64,000 nt of DNA, from assembly GCA_025928545.1 (NCBI GenBank), contig JAICJH010000004.1:62001-126000 (forward strand), in the 5' to 3' direction. Within the stretch, counting starts at the first letter, position 1; each line of letters starts with the position of its first letter. Position numbers and translations under genes: made by a program. The notes under the pieces were generated by a model that did not search any database, had not been told where the DNA came from, and saw only the letters and a list, made by a program, of their open reading frames with translations. Below are positions 35,169 through 45,789 of the stretch, piece after piece. The DNA comes from Bryobacteraceae bacterium. Lineage in GTDB: Bacteria > Acidobacteriota > Terriglobia > Bryobacterales > Bryobacteraceae.

Positions 35169-37208
35169 CTATCTGCCATCGTTCGCTTCCAGCTGCCAGG
35201 CCTCGCCGAAAAATCCGGCGGCAGCTATTTTTCCGGGCCAGCGCGCGTCTGGCGGAGTCGTAAGATCCACCACGGCATAATCCGGCAAATAGGCGACCTG
35301 GAATGAGTTCGTCGATTGCGCGTATTCCCGGAACGTATTGCCGCTGTTGAGCACCACATACTTCTTCGGATTCAGCGGATTCGGGTAAATCATGACCAGT
35401 GCGTTCGTCGCGCTGCCGAACTTTCGCGCGCCGAGGGAAATGGCATCCGCCGACCACTGCACCGGCAGTTTGTCGAGAATCCTGGCAAGCACTTTATTGC
35501 TCTTTGGATCGCCCCAGAGGATCAGATTGCTCGCTGCGATATCGGCGTCCGTGACGGCGGCATCGTCTTTCACGGGAGCATCGCCGCGCATCTGTGTCCG
35601 CCAAAGATGAATCGCGTGAGCTTCTTCGGATTTCGTCCACTTGCCGACCATCTCGTTCATAGGCGCGCCTGTAGGGTTCACCATGAGGAAACTGTCCATA
35701 AAAGCGTCATCGATCGGACCCTGCAGGTCATGACGTTTGCGCAGCAGGTTGGAATCGTCATCCGCGAGCGCCCACTTCGTACCTGTTTTACGCAGGTGCG
35801 CGTTCCATGAGCCATCGCTCAACGGACCGGGGCCGGCCACAGTCTGGCCATCGATCAGCACCGAAACTTTTGAAGCGCGGTTCAGCAGGCCGGCACCGGG
35901 GCCCATTTCGAAACTCACGGCCGAGACGTTCGATGTTGTCGCCTGAACCGTGTGATCGTTCTGAACCAATGCATTGACGCGGGCGCGATCCCAGTGCTTC
36001 TCCAGACCATCCACCACCACCCAGCGCATGCGATTGTATTTCAATGTCCAGGTGGTGAAGCGAACTTCGCGCGGCCATTGATCGCGACCCTTCTGGGCGA
36101 TGGCCTCCATCATGGAATCGAGTTGAACCTTCGCCGCGGGCGTGTAGGCGTGGCCGATCTTCTCCCCGATTACACGCGATAGCGTGAGCCCTTCCGGTGT
36201 CATGTTACGCGCCATGATGTCGGCGGCCTGAGCCTGCGGGTCCTGATCGCCGTTGTAGGCGATGACCGGAACGTTAAAAAAATTGGCCGCGTAGTCTGTC
36301 GCAGTGGTGAGATGCATGAGTTTGTCTTCAAACCAGGTCAGCTTGACACCCTTCTGCGCCTGGCCGGAGTACTCCATCGTTTCGGCGAAGCCGGCACCGG
36401 GTGCGACGGCTGCGAAGTATGTTCCGTAGTGGGCGCCAATGTGCCAGGCCGACGCGCCACCCATGCTGAAGCCGCGGTCGAAGATGCGGTTTTCATCCAC
36501 CTGAAAACTCTTCTTCACGTCTGCCAGCGCCTCGAAGAGATCCACTTCGCCGGCAAAGGCGCTCGCATTGCAATAGCGACCGTAAAGGTGCAGCACAATC
36601 GTGTCGCGCGGCTGGAACTCGCCGGCATTGCGCATGCGGTCCCAAAGGAAGTTGATCTCGCTCAGAGTTTCAGTGCGGCCGTGGAACCAGGCATCCACCC
36701 GCCAGTTATGCGCGCGGTCGGGAGAATAAGACAGCGGCAGAACCAGGCCGTAAGGCTGAACACTGCCGTCGATTTTTGAAACGTAACCGCGAACCACCAG
36801 ACCGGGTGAATGGGTTGAATTTGGATTCAGCCATGGGGTGTCGCCGTGAGAAAGCTGGTCGGCTCGTTCATTGGCGATGCGGAGAAGTTCTTTAGCCTTG
36901 AAAACCTCTTCCACGGCGAAGAATTCATTGCCATCGAGCGCATAAGCAACGGCTTTGGTAAAGATCTGAATATCGGGGAGGTGCGGATTTCCTTTCATCG
37001 ACTCGAGGCGAGCGTTGAGACGGGTCAGGCTGGCACGCAGAGCTTTTTGATCGGCATCCGGAACTGTAATTCCGGGAGCCGGAATGGTCTTGATCTTGCC
37101 GCCCTGCTGGTTGGCCGGCAAGCCGATCGGCGCGGGAGCCGCGGACTGCTGCCCGTACAGGGCGATCGCCAGAAAAAAGAACAGGACCAGTTTCATAGCG
37201 GAGACCAT
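35169..37208 (-). CDS. Secreted alpha/beta hydrolase (S9/prolyl-oligopeptidase-like)
   Basis: Encodes 679 residues from the ATG at 37208, with a GGA ribosome-binding site; the ATG four codons later is possible. A signal peptide ends near ALYGQQ. The nucleophile elbow is DRGFSMGGASAW (Gly-x-Ser-x-Gly), with a candidate acid in AYNGDQDPQ and a candidate His in IGEKIGHAYTP. This places it among esterase/S9-type enzymes with a large N-terminal helical part (residues about 50-170) and an extra C-terminal region of about 200 residues. Substrate, peptide or ester, is open. Confidence 0.8.
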   Translation of the reverse strand: MVSAMKLVLFFFLAIALYGQQSAAPAPIGLPANQQGGKIKTIPAPGITVPDADQKALRASLTRLNARLESMKGNPHLPDIQIFTKAVAYALDGNEFFAVEEVFKAKELLRIANERADQLSHGDTPWLNPNSTHSPGLVVRGYVSKIDGSVQPYGLVLPLSYSPDRAHNWRVDAWFHGRTETLSEINFLWDRMRNAGEFQPRDTIVLHLYGRYCNASAFAGEVDLFEALADVKKSFQVDENRIFDRGFSMGGASAWHIGAHYGTYFAAVAPGAGFAETMEYSGQAQKGVKLTWFEDKLMHLTTATDYAANFFNVPVIAYNGDQDPQAQAADIMARNMTPEGLTLSRVIGEKIGHAYTPAAKVQLDSMMEAIAQKGRDQWPREVRFTTWTLKYNRMRWVVVDGLEKHWDRARVNALVQNDHTVQATTSNVSAVSFEMGPGAGLLNRASKVSVLIDGQTVAGPGPLSDGSWNAHLRKTGTKWALADDDSNLLRKRHDLQGPIDDAFMDSFLMVNPTGAPMNEMVGKWTKSEEAHAIHLWRTQMRGDAPVKDDAAVTDADIAASNLILWGDPKSNKVLARILDKLPVQWSADAISLGARKFGSATNALVMIYPNPLNPKKYVVLNSGNTFREYAQSTNSFQVAYLPDYAVVDLTTPPDARWPGKIAAAGFFGEAWQLEANDGR

Positions 37209-37295
37209 ATCACATTCCGCGGTTTCCAGCGGCAACAAGACGGGTGCGACACTTGGATGGCGAATTGAACAGGCCGACAAAAGGAAAATAAACAA

Positions 37296-37502
37296 TTGAC
37301 AGCAGACCATTGGGAAGTCAGCGATGAGCAGGTTGTGGCGATGACCGGTAAGTCGCTGGCGCACTGGACGGAAGTGCTGAACCAGTTCGACGCGGAAAAA
37401 AAGCGGTCCAATGACGTTGTGGCGCATCTGAAGAATGAACACCGCGTGCCCGGAAACTGGGCGCGAACGTTGACCACGGGATATCTGGAACGGCAGGGGT
37501 AA
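37296..37502 (+). CDS. Small DUF4287-like protein
   Basis: Encodes 68 residues from a TTG at 37296. AAAGGA lies about 10 bases upstream, a good ribosome-binding site for that start. The sequence TGKSLAHWTEVLNQFDAEK and NDVVAHLKNEHRVPGNWARTLTTGYLERQG matches the conserved C-terminal pattern of DUF4287-type proteins (TGK..W..LLD, EIV..L..EHGV..WWAQ.VT..YE..RG). Function is unknown. It stands alone between two divergent neighbours. Confidence 0.6.
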   Translation: MTADHWEVSDEQVVAMTGKSLAHWTEVLNQFDAEKKRSNDVVAHLKNEHRVPGNWARTLTTGYLERQG

Positions 37503-37600
37503 AGCTTACGGTCCGGCGGAGATCTTGTTTCGTAACGCGCGTCGCAAGACATCGGCAACAGGCGGATCTGTAACCGTATCGTGATATTCTGAGCTCCAGA

Positions 37601-38326
37601 ATGGGGCTCGTCTCCGTATCCCGCGAACCGGAAGTTCGCGAACCAGCCAACGAAGTAAAATTCCTGATCGACTCGGCCACCGCTGCGGCCGTCGGCGACT
37701 GGGCGCGCAGGAATGTGGGCCCTGACCCCTACGCTCCCGATGAGTCCGGTTGTTATCACACCACCAGCCTTTATTTCGACACCGAAAACCTGGATGTTCT
37801 GAACCAGCGCGGATCGTACGCGCGCAGCAAATACCGGGTGCGGCGTTACGGCGCCGGCGACGGCGCATTTCTGGAACGCAAGATGAAGAAGTCCGGGGTC
37901 GTGACAAAGCGCAGGTCGGTAATCGGCATACACGATCTTGGCCGCCTGGCGGATCCGGATGCGCAATCCGGCTGGACCGGTTACTGGTTTCACCGCCGCA
38001 TTCTGGCGCGCCGTTTACGGCCGGTTTGTCAGGTTTCTTACCGGCGCCTGGCACGGGTGACCGAAACACGCCTGGGCCCCCTTCGCCTGACCCTCGATCA
38101 GGATCTGCTGGCGCATCGAACTGAGTTCATGCGCTTCGATCACAACGCGACCGGAACTCTGCTGTCGCAAAAGCATATGATCCTCGAACTCAAATTTCGC
38201 CACGAGATGCCCGAGCTGTTCAGCCGCATGATGGGGGAATTCGGCCTGACTCCCGCTATTGTTTCCAAATACAGACTGGCGGCATCGGCATTGGGGATTT
38301 CGGAAGAGGTGGCGCAGGCATGTTGA
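37601..38326 (+). CDS. VTC-domain protein
   Basis: Encodes 241 residues. The VTC domain is the fold of the yeast polyphosphate polymerase subunit Vtc4, and bacterial homologues are of unknown or related nucleotidyl/polyphosphate activity. Visible features are NEVKFLIDSATA, YHTTSLYFDTENLDVL, SKYRVRRYG, FLERKMKKSGVVTKRR with basic substrate-binding residues, and VSKYRLA near the end. An ABC exporter gene starts 30 bases downstream on the same strand, which suggests a common envelope-related role. Confidence 0.85.
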   Translation: MGLVSVSREPEVREPANEVKFLIDSATAAAVGDWARRNVGPDPYAPDESGCYHTTSLYFDTENLDVLNQRGSYARSKYRVRRYGAGDGAFLERKMKKSGVVTKRRSVIGIHDLGRLADPDAQSGWTGYWFHRRILARRLRPVCQVSYRRLARVTETRLGPLRLTLDQDLLAHRTEFMRFDHNATGTLLSQKHMILELKFRHEMPELFSRMMGEFGLTPAIVSKYRLAASALGISEEVAQAC

Positions 38327-38356
38327 ACCTGCCCGGTCGGATTGTGCGCGAAACCC

Positions 38357-40144
38357 ATGGCCAGCCGTCAACCATATCCCGGTAACCTGCCGGCCGCCCG
38401 CACGACTTCGGACTGGCGCATTATCCGCCGCATGACCAAACAGGCCCGTCCATACTGGACGCGCATCGGTTTTATTTTCCTGCTGAGTCTGGCCGGAACT
38501 CCGCTTTCCCTCCTCACACCGTTACCGATCAAGATCGTTATCGACTCCGTAGTCGGTTCTCATCCCGTTCCGAAAATGCTGCGCGGGATCATTCCGCAGG
38601 ATCTGCAGCATTCCGCCAGTGCTTTGCTGACGATCGCCATCGGAATTCTGATTGGCGTTAAATTGCTCTCCTATCTCCAATCGATGGCGAGTTCACTGCT
38701 GGAGGCCTCCACCGGCGAGGGTATGGTGCTGGATTTCCGTACCCGCCTGTTTGCGCATGTGCAGCGCCTCTCGCTGCGTTATCACGATACGATCGGCACT
38801 TCCGACTCAACTTTCCGGATTCAGTACGACGCGCCTTCGGTGCAGCAGATCACGGTCAACGGAATCATTCCCCTGGTTTCTTCCGCCACCACTCTGGTGG
38901 GCATGATCTATGTCACGGCTCGGCTCGACAAAGAACTCGCACTCGTGGCGCTGAGTATTTCCCCGGTGCTTTTCTGGCTGGCCCGCAGCTTTCGGGGACG
39001 CCTGCGGCAGCGCTGGAAGAATGTGAAGAAGCTCGAAAGCTCGGCGAACTCCGTGGTGCAGGAAGTACTTTCCTCCATCCGCGTGGTGAAGGCTTTTGGT
39101 CGCGAGGGCCACGAAGAAGAGCGCTTTTTCGGACGCGCGACCACACGCAAGCAGGAATTGCTCCGCGTTTCATTCCTGCAGGATGGCTTCGATTTGCTGG
39201 TCGGTATGACGATCGCGGCAGGTACGGCGGCGACGCTCTTCATCGGCGTAACCCACGTTCGCGCAGGCTTGCTGAGTCTTGGCGACCTGATGCTTGTCAC
39301 TGCCTACGTCTCTCAGCTGTACGATCCCCTCAAGGCCCTGAGCAAGAAAATGGCCGATCTTCAGGGGGCCCTGGCCAGCGCCGAGCGGGCTTTTGCACTG
39401 CTCGATGAGACTCCGGAAGTCGCCGAACACCCCCATGCGCGTCCGCTGAAGCGCGCCCGGGGAGAGATCCGATTTGAGGATGTGTTGTTCTCTTATGACG
39501 GCCGGCATCCCGTGCTGCAAAACGTGTCGCTGAATGTTCCGGCGGGGACGCGGGCTGGCATACAAGGCAAAACCGGCGCCGGCAAGAGCACACTGATGAG
39601 TTTGCTGACGCGCTTCTATGATGTGAGCGGTGGCCGAATTCTGATGGATGGCCAGGATATCCGGGAGTATAAGCTCGCCGATTTTCGCGATCAGTTCGGG
39701 ATTGTTTTGCAGGATGCCGTCCTTTTTTCATCCAGCATCGCGGAGAATATCGCCTATGGCCGCGCGGGTTCCACCGAGGCTGAGATTGTGGACGCCGCGC
39801 GCCTCGCCAATGCCCATGACTTCATCTCGGCACTGCCGAATGGCTACGACACCCTGGTGGGCGAGCGCGGTATGCGCCTTTCCGGCGGAGAGCGTCAGCG
39901 TATCGCTCTCGCCCGCGCGTTTTTGCGCGACGCTCCGATTCTGATTCTGGACGAGCCGACCAGCGCACTGGACACAGGCACGGAGACGACGATTCTGGAT
40001 GCGCTGGAGCGCCTGATGCACGGCCGCACGACATTCGTGATTGCGCACCGGCTGGGTACGCTCGATCACTGCGACATGCAGCTCGAAATCCGCGACGGGA
40101 CCCTGATTCAGCGAGCCGCGGTGGGCGCGGGTTCGCAAGACTGA
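38357..40144 (+). CDS. ABC exporter with fused membrane and ATPase domains
   Basis: Encodes 595 residues from the ATG at 38357. The first 330 residues hold six membrane helices (IGFIFLLSLAGTPLSLLTP, ALLTIAIGILIGVKLLSYL and others). The ATPase has Walker A GIQGKTGAGKST, the Q-loop region GIVLQDAVLFSSSIAENI, the signature LSGGERQRIALARAFL and Walker B ILILDEPTSALDTG. Architecture is that of MsbA-like lipid or peptide half-transporters that work as homodimers. A TTG five codons earlier is possible. It follows the VTC-domain gene closely. Confidence 0.9.
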   Translation: MASRQPYPGNLPAARTTSDWRIIRRMTKQARPYWTRIGFIFLLSLAGTPLSLLTPLPIKIVIDSVVGSHPVPKMLRGIIPQDLQHSASALLTIAIGILIGVKLLSYLQSMASSLLEASTGEGMVLDFRTRLFAHVQRLSLRYHDTIGTSDSTFRIQYDAPSVQQITVNGIIPLVSSATTLVGMIYVTARLDKELALVALSISPVLFWLARSFRGRLRQRWKNVKKLESSANSVVQEVLSSIRVVKAFGREGHEEERFFGRATTRKQELLRVSFLQDGFDLLVGMTIAAGTAATLFIGVTHVRAGLLSLGDLMLVTAYVSQLYDPLKALSKKMADLQGALASAERAFALLDETPEVAEHPHARPLKRARGEIRFEDVLFSYDGRHPVLQNVSLNVPAGTRAGIQGKTGAGKSTLMSLLTRFYDVSGGRILMDGQDIREYKLADFRDQFGIVLQDAVLFSSSIAENIAYGRAGSTEAEIVDAARLANAHDFISALPNGYDTLVGERGMRLSGGERQRIALARAFLRDAPILILDEPTSALDTGTETTILDALERLMHGRTTFVIAHRLGTLDHCDMQLEIRDGTLIQRAAVGAGSQD

Positions 40145-40174
40145 AGTCGCGGCTATTCCTTCACAACCAGATCG

Positions 40175-40645
40175 TCACGCGACCGCGACTGCCTGCATCT
40201 GATCCGCCGTCGATTCCATCACAAACACCGGCGCCGGCGTGTAGGTAAAGCGGCGTTCGCGCAGGCCGAACTTATGCATCAGCCGGCCAACGTGGTCCTG
40301 GTCATAACGGATGCCGAAGCGTTTTTCGATCGTTTCCGCGAGTTTGCCAGTCGTCCAGCGATCGTTGGAGAAGCCATGCGCCTGAGCGCCTTCGCAATAC
40401 ATAATGCGAATGGCTTCCACCTGATCCCCCGTGAGGCGGCTGGGGCGGCCGGTTGCGCGGCGTTTGCGCATTCCGTCCACACCTTTCACCACGATGGATC
40501 TGTGCCAACGCGAGGCCGTTGTGCGGCTGACGCCATACCGGCGCGCCACCTGAGATTGTGGGAGACCGTTCAGCAGCTCACCTGCGGCTGCAAGACGGCG
40601 AGTTTCCATGTCGTCGCGTGTAAGAGAGTTCTGCGGGGCAAGCAT
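40175..40645 (-). CDS. Orphan helix-turn-helix protein similar to the N-terminus of IS630 transposases
   Basis: Encodes 156 residues. An N-terminal helix-turn-helix (AAGELLNGLPQSQVARRYGVSRTTASRWHRSI) is followed by RRATGRPSRLTGDQVEAIR and a winged-helix part (WTTGKLAETIEKRFGIRYDQDHVGRLMHKFGL), which is the order in IS630-type transposases before the DDE domain. The protein ends just after this, with no DDE domain downstream and no flanking terminal inverted repeats that I can see. It could be a truncated transposase, or a DNA-binding regulator derived from one. It lies between two ABC transporter genes on the opposite strand. Confidence 0.65.
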   Translation of the reverse strand: MLAPQNSLTRDDMETRRLAAAGELLNGLPQSQVARRYGVSRTTASRWHRSIVVKGVDGMRKRRATGRPSRLTGDQVEAIRIMYCEGAQAHGFSNDRWTTGKLAETIEKRFGIRYDQDHVGRLMHKFGLRERRFTYTPAPVFVMESTADQMQAVAVA

Positions 40646-40714
40646 TCTTCTCGATGACGCGCGGATTTATACCAGAGCACCCCCAGAATACACTAAAAAC
40701 AGGGCTCAAGTAAA

Positions 40715-41419
40715 TTGTTTTCAAAGCAAAATTCGCCGGATGTGCGTTTGGACAGCATAACCGCCGTCTCAGTCCGGGATGTTCGCAAAACTTACGAGGG
40801 CGGCGTGGAAGCTCTCCGCGGTGTCTCGCTCGAACTGCCCGCCGGCAAGATCACCGCTCTGGTGGGCCGCAGCGGATGCGGCAAAACAACGCTGCTCAAC
40901 CTCTGCGGCGCGATGGATTTCCCTACGTCCGGGGAAGTCGAAGTCGCCGGGCTGGTCACCAGCGGCCTGGGCGACAAGGCCCTGACCGGGTTGCGGCGGG
41001 GCAAGATCGGATTCATCTTCCAGTTCTTCCAGTTGCTGCCGACTCTGACGGCGCTTGAGAATGTTGAACTGCCTTTGCTGCTGGCCGGCGCGTCAAACGT
41101 GCGTGCCACTGCCCGTGAGCGACTGGATTGGGTAGGCTTGCCGGAAAAGGCGGATTCCCTGCCCTGGCAGTTATCCGGCGGTCAGATGCAGCGCGTGGCG
41201 ATTGCCCGGGCACTCGTCCACAATCCGGCAATCCTGATAGCCGATGAGCCAACCGGCAACCTGGATACCGCCAGCGGGGATCTGGTGCTGCGGCTGATTC
41301 GCCGCGCGGCGGATGAATTCGGCGCATCGGTCGTGATGGCTACGCACAGTGCCGAGGCTGCGGCCATCGCCGATCTCCGGGTACGGATGCGCGACGGCCT
41401 TATCGAGAGTGTCGAATGA
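40715..41419 (+). CDS. ABC transporter ATPase of the MacB/LolD type
   Basis: Encodes 234 residues from a TTG at 40715; an in-frame GTG at about codon 10 is an alternative start. Walker A is GRSGCGKTTL, the Q-loop region is IGFIFQFFQLLPTLTALENV, the signature is LSGGQMQRVAIARALV and Walker B is ILIADEPTGNLDTASG. These are typical of the ATPases paired with FtsX/MacB permeases. The stop overlaps the permease start (ATGA), so they form one transporter for extraction or export of lipoproteins, peptides or lipids. Confidence 0.92.
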   Translation: MFSKQNSPDVRLDSITAVSVRDVRKTYEGGVEALRGVSLELPAGKITALVGRSGCGKTTLLNLCGAMDFPTSGEVEVAGLVTSGLGDKALTGLRRGKIGFIFQFFQLLPTLTALENVELPLLLAGASNVRATARERLDWVGLPEKADSLPWQLSGGQMQRVAIARALVHNPAILIADEPTGNLDTASGDLVLRLIRRAADEFGASVVMATHSAEAAAIADLRVRMRDGLIESVE

Positions 41420-43881
41420 CATGGGCCCCCCTGATCCGGCAATTTGTCGTACGCCCGCTGCGGCGCGACAAAATGCGGACCGGCATCACGATCCTTGCCG
41501 TGGCCCTGGGCGTGGCCGTCGTCATTGCCGTTGAACTGGCAGGCGAGGCAGCGACCGGCTCATTCGAATCTTCCCTGACTTCGCTGGTTGGCAAAGTGGA
41601 TTACGAAATCACAGCCAATGGCGGGGTGGACGAGCGGATCATGGCGCAACTCACCGCGCTGCCCGTCAACGCGGAGTTCGCCGCCGTGATTCAGGATTCC
41701 GTCACAGTTGGCGCGCGTGGCTCGGTGACGCTGTACGGAGTCGAATCGGTCACCGACAGCCGCGTGGCAATCGTCTCGAGCGACGCCGCGGAGCGATTTG
41801 GCTGGGCGGCCGGGCAAGCAATCCAGCTCCGTGCCCGAAATCGTCCGGCCAGCTTCGGGATCGACAAGATCGTCTCCGGGCAGAATACCGGCTGGGTTGC
41901 GGTGGATATAGCGGCCGCGCAGCAAATGCTCGGCCGCTACGGCAAGGTCGATCGCATTGAAGTCACCGTGAATCCCGGCGAAGACGCACCCGCCGTGGAA
42001 CGCATGGTTCGCGCAACGATTCCTTTCAGTTGGGATTTATCGACTCCGGGCGCTCGGAAGGAAGAGAACCAGCGAATGCTGCGGGCGTTCACCGGAAATC
42101 TGCGGATATTGAGTTACATTTCGCTGCTCGTCGGAGCCTTCCTCATCTACAACACGATCGCCGTCAGCGTCGTGCGGCGAAGAACGGAAATCGGCGTTCT
42201 GCGCGCGATCGGTGTGAGCGGCCCCGGAATACTGGCGATCTTTCTGGGTGAAGCCGCGATGCTCGGATTCATCGGAGCGCTCTGCGGGCTCGCGCTCGGT
42301 ACTGTGCTGGCGAGCGGCATGATCGGCACGATTTCGAACACCGTGAATTCCATCTTCTTGACCAGTGCGCCAGGCTCCGCGGCGCTTTCCTGGCCAGTCG
42401 CCCTGGCGGCGATCGGCACCGCGGTCTGCGTGGCCGTTGTTTCCGCCCTGATACCGGCGCGCGAAGCGGCAAGAGTCACGCCGGCGGAGGCCATGCGGCG
42501 GGACGCACGCGAGCACACAGCCCATCTGCATGTCCGGCGCGATTTGACACTGGCCGGAGTCGCAGCCTTCGGCGCACTCGCCCTGAGCCAATTCGGGCCG
42601 ATCGGCGGCATGCCTTTACTCGGCTACGCGGCCACCTTGAGCGCGGTCGCGGCGGCAGCCATGATTTCGCCCGCCTTTGTAAACGGCGCTATCCATGGCC
42701 TGCAAGGCGCGCTTGGCCGCATTCCGGGGGCCGCGGGATTGATCGCCGGCAAAAGTCTGGCCGCCTCGCTGGCCCGCACCTCCATCGTGGTCACGGCGCT
42801 GGCGACAGCCATATCCATGACGGTCAGCGTCGGCATCATGGTCGCCAGCTTTCGCCAGACTGTGCAGGTCTGGCTGGAGGGCCAGTTGCGCGCCGATATC
42901 TACCTTCGCGCGGAGGGGTCGGGAACCGCAGGTTTGTTTCCCCCCATTGCCTCCGAAGTTCCGGAAATTATTTCCGCGGCGCCAGGCGTTCGGGAAGTGG
43001 ATGCATTCCACGCCTTCACCTTCCGCTACAGGGGCGAACAGGCGACTTTCGGCGCGGGCGACAGCGAAATCATGCGGCGCTGGAACACACTCCGCTTTCT
43101 CGATGGCAACGCCGACTCGATCCTGCGCAGTCTGCCCGGCAACAACCGTGTCGTCGTCTCCGAGCCCTTTGCAAACAAGTTTGGCGTGCGGGTGGGCGAT
43201 GTCCTGAAAATACCCCTCGGCTCCATCGCCATGCCGATGACGGTGGCCGGAATCTACTACGAGTACTCGAGTCATCGCGGCTTCGTGATGGCCGACTGGC
43301 GGACCATGCAGAAGTATCTGCCGGACCTGCCGGTTACCAGCATTGCCGTGTATGTGAAGCAGGGCTTCAGTCCGAAAGACGTCCGCTACGATCTCCAGGC
43401 AAGGCTTGCGGCGTTTCCCGTTTCGCTGGCCCCCAGCCAGGTGCTGAAACAAGCCGCGGCAGAGATTTTCGACCGCACTTTCGCGGTCACCTGGGGGCTG
43501 GAAGGCATTGCCCTCCTCGTCGCCATGCTGGGCACGGCGAACTCGCTGCTAGCATTGGTATTGGACCGCCGCCGGGAAATCGGACTCATCCGGTATCTGG
43601 GCGCGGACGACACGCAGATCCGACGCATGGTTCTGACGGAAGCGGGACTGGTGGGACTGCTGGCCGCGGGGCTGGGGTTAGTGCTCGGCGCGGCGTTATC
43701 GCTCGAGCTGATCTACGTGATCAACAAGCAGAGTTTCGGCTGGACGATTCAGTTCCATCCGCCCCTGGGTCTGCTGGCCGGTGCGTTACTGCTGGTCTGG
43801 ATTTTTACCATCGCAGCCGGCGTTTATCCGGCCCGGTTCGCCGCAAAGTTACAACCCGCTGAAGCGGCGCATGAAGAGTAA
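41416..43881 (+). CDS. FtsX-type ABC transporter permease
   Basis: Encodes 821 residues. It has an N-terminal membrane anchor ([20 protein letters not shown]) with a MacB-PCD-like periplasmic domain, a first FtsX bundle around residues 230-355, a second periplasmic domain, and a second FtsX bundle near the C-terminus (about 690-810). The Gly-rich helices [29 protein letters not shown] and [18 protein letters not shown] carry the repeated cytoplasmic coupling motif. Its start overlaps the ATPase stop, so it forms an ABC system with that gene. Confidence 0.92.
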   Translation: MTWAPLIRQFVVRPLRRDKMRTGITILAVALGVAVVIAVELAGEAATGSFESSLTSLVGKVDYEITANGGVDERIMAQLTALPVNAEFAAVIQDSVTVGARGSVTLYGVESVTDSRVAIVSSDAAERFGWAAGQAIQLRARNRPASFGIDKIVSGQNTGWVAVDIAAAQQMLGRYGKVDRIEVTVNPGEDAPAVERMVRATIPFSWDLSTPGARKEENQRMLRAFTGNLRILSYISLLVGAFLIYNTIAVSVVRRRTEIGVLRAIGVSGPGILAIFLGEAAMLGFIGALCGLALGTVLASGMIGTISNTVNSIFLTSAPGSAALSWPVALAAIGTAVCVAVVSALIPAREAARVTPAEAMRRDAREHTAHLHVRRDLTLAGVAAFGALALSQFGPIGGMPLLGYAATLSAVAAAAMISPAFVNGAIHGLQGALGRIPGAAGLIAGKSLAASLARTSIVVTALATAISMTVSVGIMVASFRQTVQVWLEGQLRADIYLRAEGSGTAGLFPPIASEVPEIISAAPGVREVDAFHAFTFRYRGEQATFGAGDSEIMRRWNTLRFLDGNADSILRSLPGNNRVVVSEPFANKFGVRVGDVLKIPLGSIAMPMTVAGIYYEYSSHRGFVMADWRTMQKYLPDLPVTSIAVYVKQGFSPKDVRYDLQARLAAFPVSLAPSQVLKQAAAEIFDRTFAVTWGLEGIALLVAMLGTANSLLALVLDRRREIGLIRYLGADDTQIRRMVLTEAGLVGLLAAGLGLVLGAALSLELIYVINKQSFGWTIQFHPPLGLLAGALLLVWIFTIAAGVYPARFAAKLQPAEAAHEE

Positions 43882-43925
43882 TCGAATACAAGCCTGATAA
43901 CAGGCAGACGCAAAAGAAAGCTGGA

Positions 43926-45713
43926 ATGAGTCAGAACACCCGTAATATCGCTATCATTGCCCACGTCGATCATGGCAAGACCACCCTTGTCGACGCCATG
44001 CTCAAACAGAGTGGAATTTTCCGCGCCAACGAAGCCGTCGCCGAACGCGTCATGGATTCGAACGATCTCGAAAAAGAACGCGGCATCACCATTCTTTCGA
44101 AGATCACCGGCGTCCGTTTTCACGGCACCAAAATCAACATTGTGGATACCCCGGGCCACAGCGATTTCGGCGGCGAAGTGGAGCGCGCCCTCAAGATGGT
44201 GGATGGCGTCATGCTGCTGGTGGATGCGAGCGAAGGCCCTCTCCCGCAGACGCGCTACGTATTGATGAAAGCGCTCGAGGCGAATCTGAAGCCAATCGTC
44301 GTCATCAACAAAATCGACCGCCCCGACGCGCGGATCGGCGAAGTGCTCAACGAAATCTACGATCTCTTCATCGATCTGGACGCGCACGAAGACCAGCTGG
44401 ATTTTCCCGTGCTCTACTCGAACGCCAAGCTGGGCGTCGCCAAGGTCAAAATGGAAGATACAGCGGAAGATCTGCGGCCGCTGTTTGAAGCGATCTTGGC
44501 GAACATTCCCGCGCCTGCCGGCGATCCGGACGGCATCCTCCAGGCCCAGGTGGCGAATCTGGATTACAGCGACTATCTGGGACGCCTGGCCATTGGCCGC
44601 GTCTTCCAGGGAACTTTGCGCCACGGTGACGAAGTCGCCATCTGCCGCCTGGATGGAACGCTCCACAAGACCCGCATCACGAAGATGTACACCTTCGAAG
44701 GTCTGAAGCGTGTGGATGAAACGATTGTCATGCCAGGCGATATCGTCGCGGTGGCCGGCGTGGAGGGTATCACCATCGGCGAGACGATCACCAGCGCAGT
44801 GGAACCCAAGCCGCTGCCGCCCATCCAGATCGATGAGCCGACCATCGGCATGACGTTTACCGTCAATACGTCGCCGTTCGCAGGCAAGGAAGGGACGTTC
44901 GTCACATCCCGCAACATTCGCGACCGACTGGACAAAGAGCTGCTGACCAACGTATCTATTCGCGTCGAATCGGATTCGCCCGAAACCTTCCGCGTGCTCG
45001 GCCGCGGTGAACTCCAGCTTGCCATTCTCATCGAAATGATGCGTCGCGAAGGCTTCGAGATGGCGGTCGGCAAGCCTGAAATCCTGACGCGCGAAGTCGA
45101 TGGCAAAAAGATGGAGCCGCTCGAACACCTCGTGATCGATTGCCCGGAGCAGTTTATCGGCGTAGTGATCGAAAAGCTGGGTAGCCGCAAAGGCAAAATG
45201 GGCAAGATGGTGAATAACGGATCGGGACGTGTTCGTCTGGAATTCCATATTCCGTCCCGCGGCCTGATTGGTCTGCGCAGTGAAATTCTCACCGACACGC
45301 GCGGCACCGCGATGCTCAACTCACTGTTCGACGGCTATATCGAATGGCAGGGCGATATCCCCACGCGCCCCACCGGCTCGCTGGTTTCCGACCGCGACGG
45401 CAAAGTCACCGGCAACGCAATCTTCAGCCTCCAGGAGCGCGGCGAAATTTTCGTAAGCCCGGGCCTGATGGTTTATGAAGGCATGATCGTCGGCGAAAAC
45501 GCCAAGACCGCCGATCTCAACGTGAATATCGTCAAGGAAAAAAAGCTGACGAACATGCGGGCGTCTTCGGCCGACGAAGCGATCCGGCTCATTCCGCCGA
45601 GAATCATGAGCCTCGAACAGGCAATTGAATTCGTGCGTGACGACGAAATGGTGGAAGTCACGCCGAAATCCATTCGCCTGCGCAAGAAGATTCTGAAGGC
45701 GAATCAACGATAG
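43926..45713 (+). CDS. typA: Translational GTPase BipA
   Basis: Encodes 595 residues, the usual length. It is a ribosome-associated GTPase of the elongation-factor class, important in 50S assembly and in growth at low temperature or stress. G motifs are [15 protein letters not shown] (from residue 12), the switch region [21 protein letters not shown] and VINKIDRPD. The BipA-specific C-terminal domain follows from about residue 480. It stands upstream of the peroxiredoxin gene with a 76-base gap. Confidence 0.97.
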   Translation: MSQNTRNIAIIAHVDHGKTTLVDAMLKQSGIFRANEAVAERVMDSNDLEKERGITILSKITGVRFHGTKINIVDTPGHSDFGGEVERALKMVDGVMLLVDASEGPLPQTRYVLMKALEANLKPIVVINKIDRPDARIGEVLNEIYDLFIDLDAHEDQLDFPVLYSNAKLGVAKVKMEDTAEDLRPLFEAILANIPAPAGDPDGILQAQVANLDYSDYLGRLAIGRVFQGTLRHGDEVAICRLDGTLHKTRITKMYTFEGLKRVDETIVMPGDIVAVAGVEGITIGETITSAVEPKPLPPIQIDEPTIGMTFTVNTSPFAGKEGTFVTSRNIRDRLDKELLTNVSIRVESDSPETFRVLGRGELQLAILIEMMRREGFEMAVGKPEILTREVDGKKMEPLEHLVIDCPEQFIGVVIEKLGSRKGKMGKMVNNGSGRVRLEFHIPSRGLIGLRSEILTDTRGTAMLNSLFDGYIEWQGDIPTRPTGSLVSDRDGKVTGNAIFSLQERGEIFVSPGLMVYEGMIVGENAKTADLNVNIVKEKKLTNMRASSADEAIRLIPPRIMSLEQAIEFVRDDEMVEVTPKSIRLRKKILKANQR

Positions 45714-45789
45714 CAATCGCCCTCGCGACCTATGCTAGCGTAAAAGTTCGATCTGCCGCACTGCGGTGGAATTTCAGGGAGAAACAACT

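Noticed and set aside
40175..40645. Complete IS630 insertion sequence
   Set aside because: There is no DDE catalytic domain, no terminal inverted repeats and no target duplication visible around it.
43824..45248. Open frame of 474 codons on the minus strand over typA
   Set aside because: It is a His/Asp-rich mirror of the conserved GTPase gene and has no support of its own.
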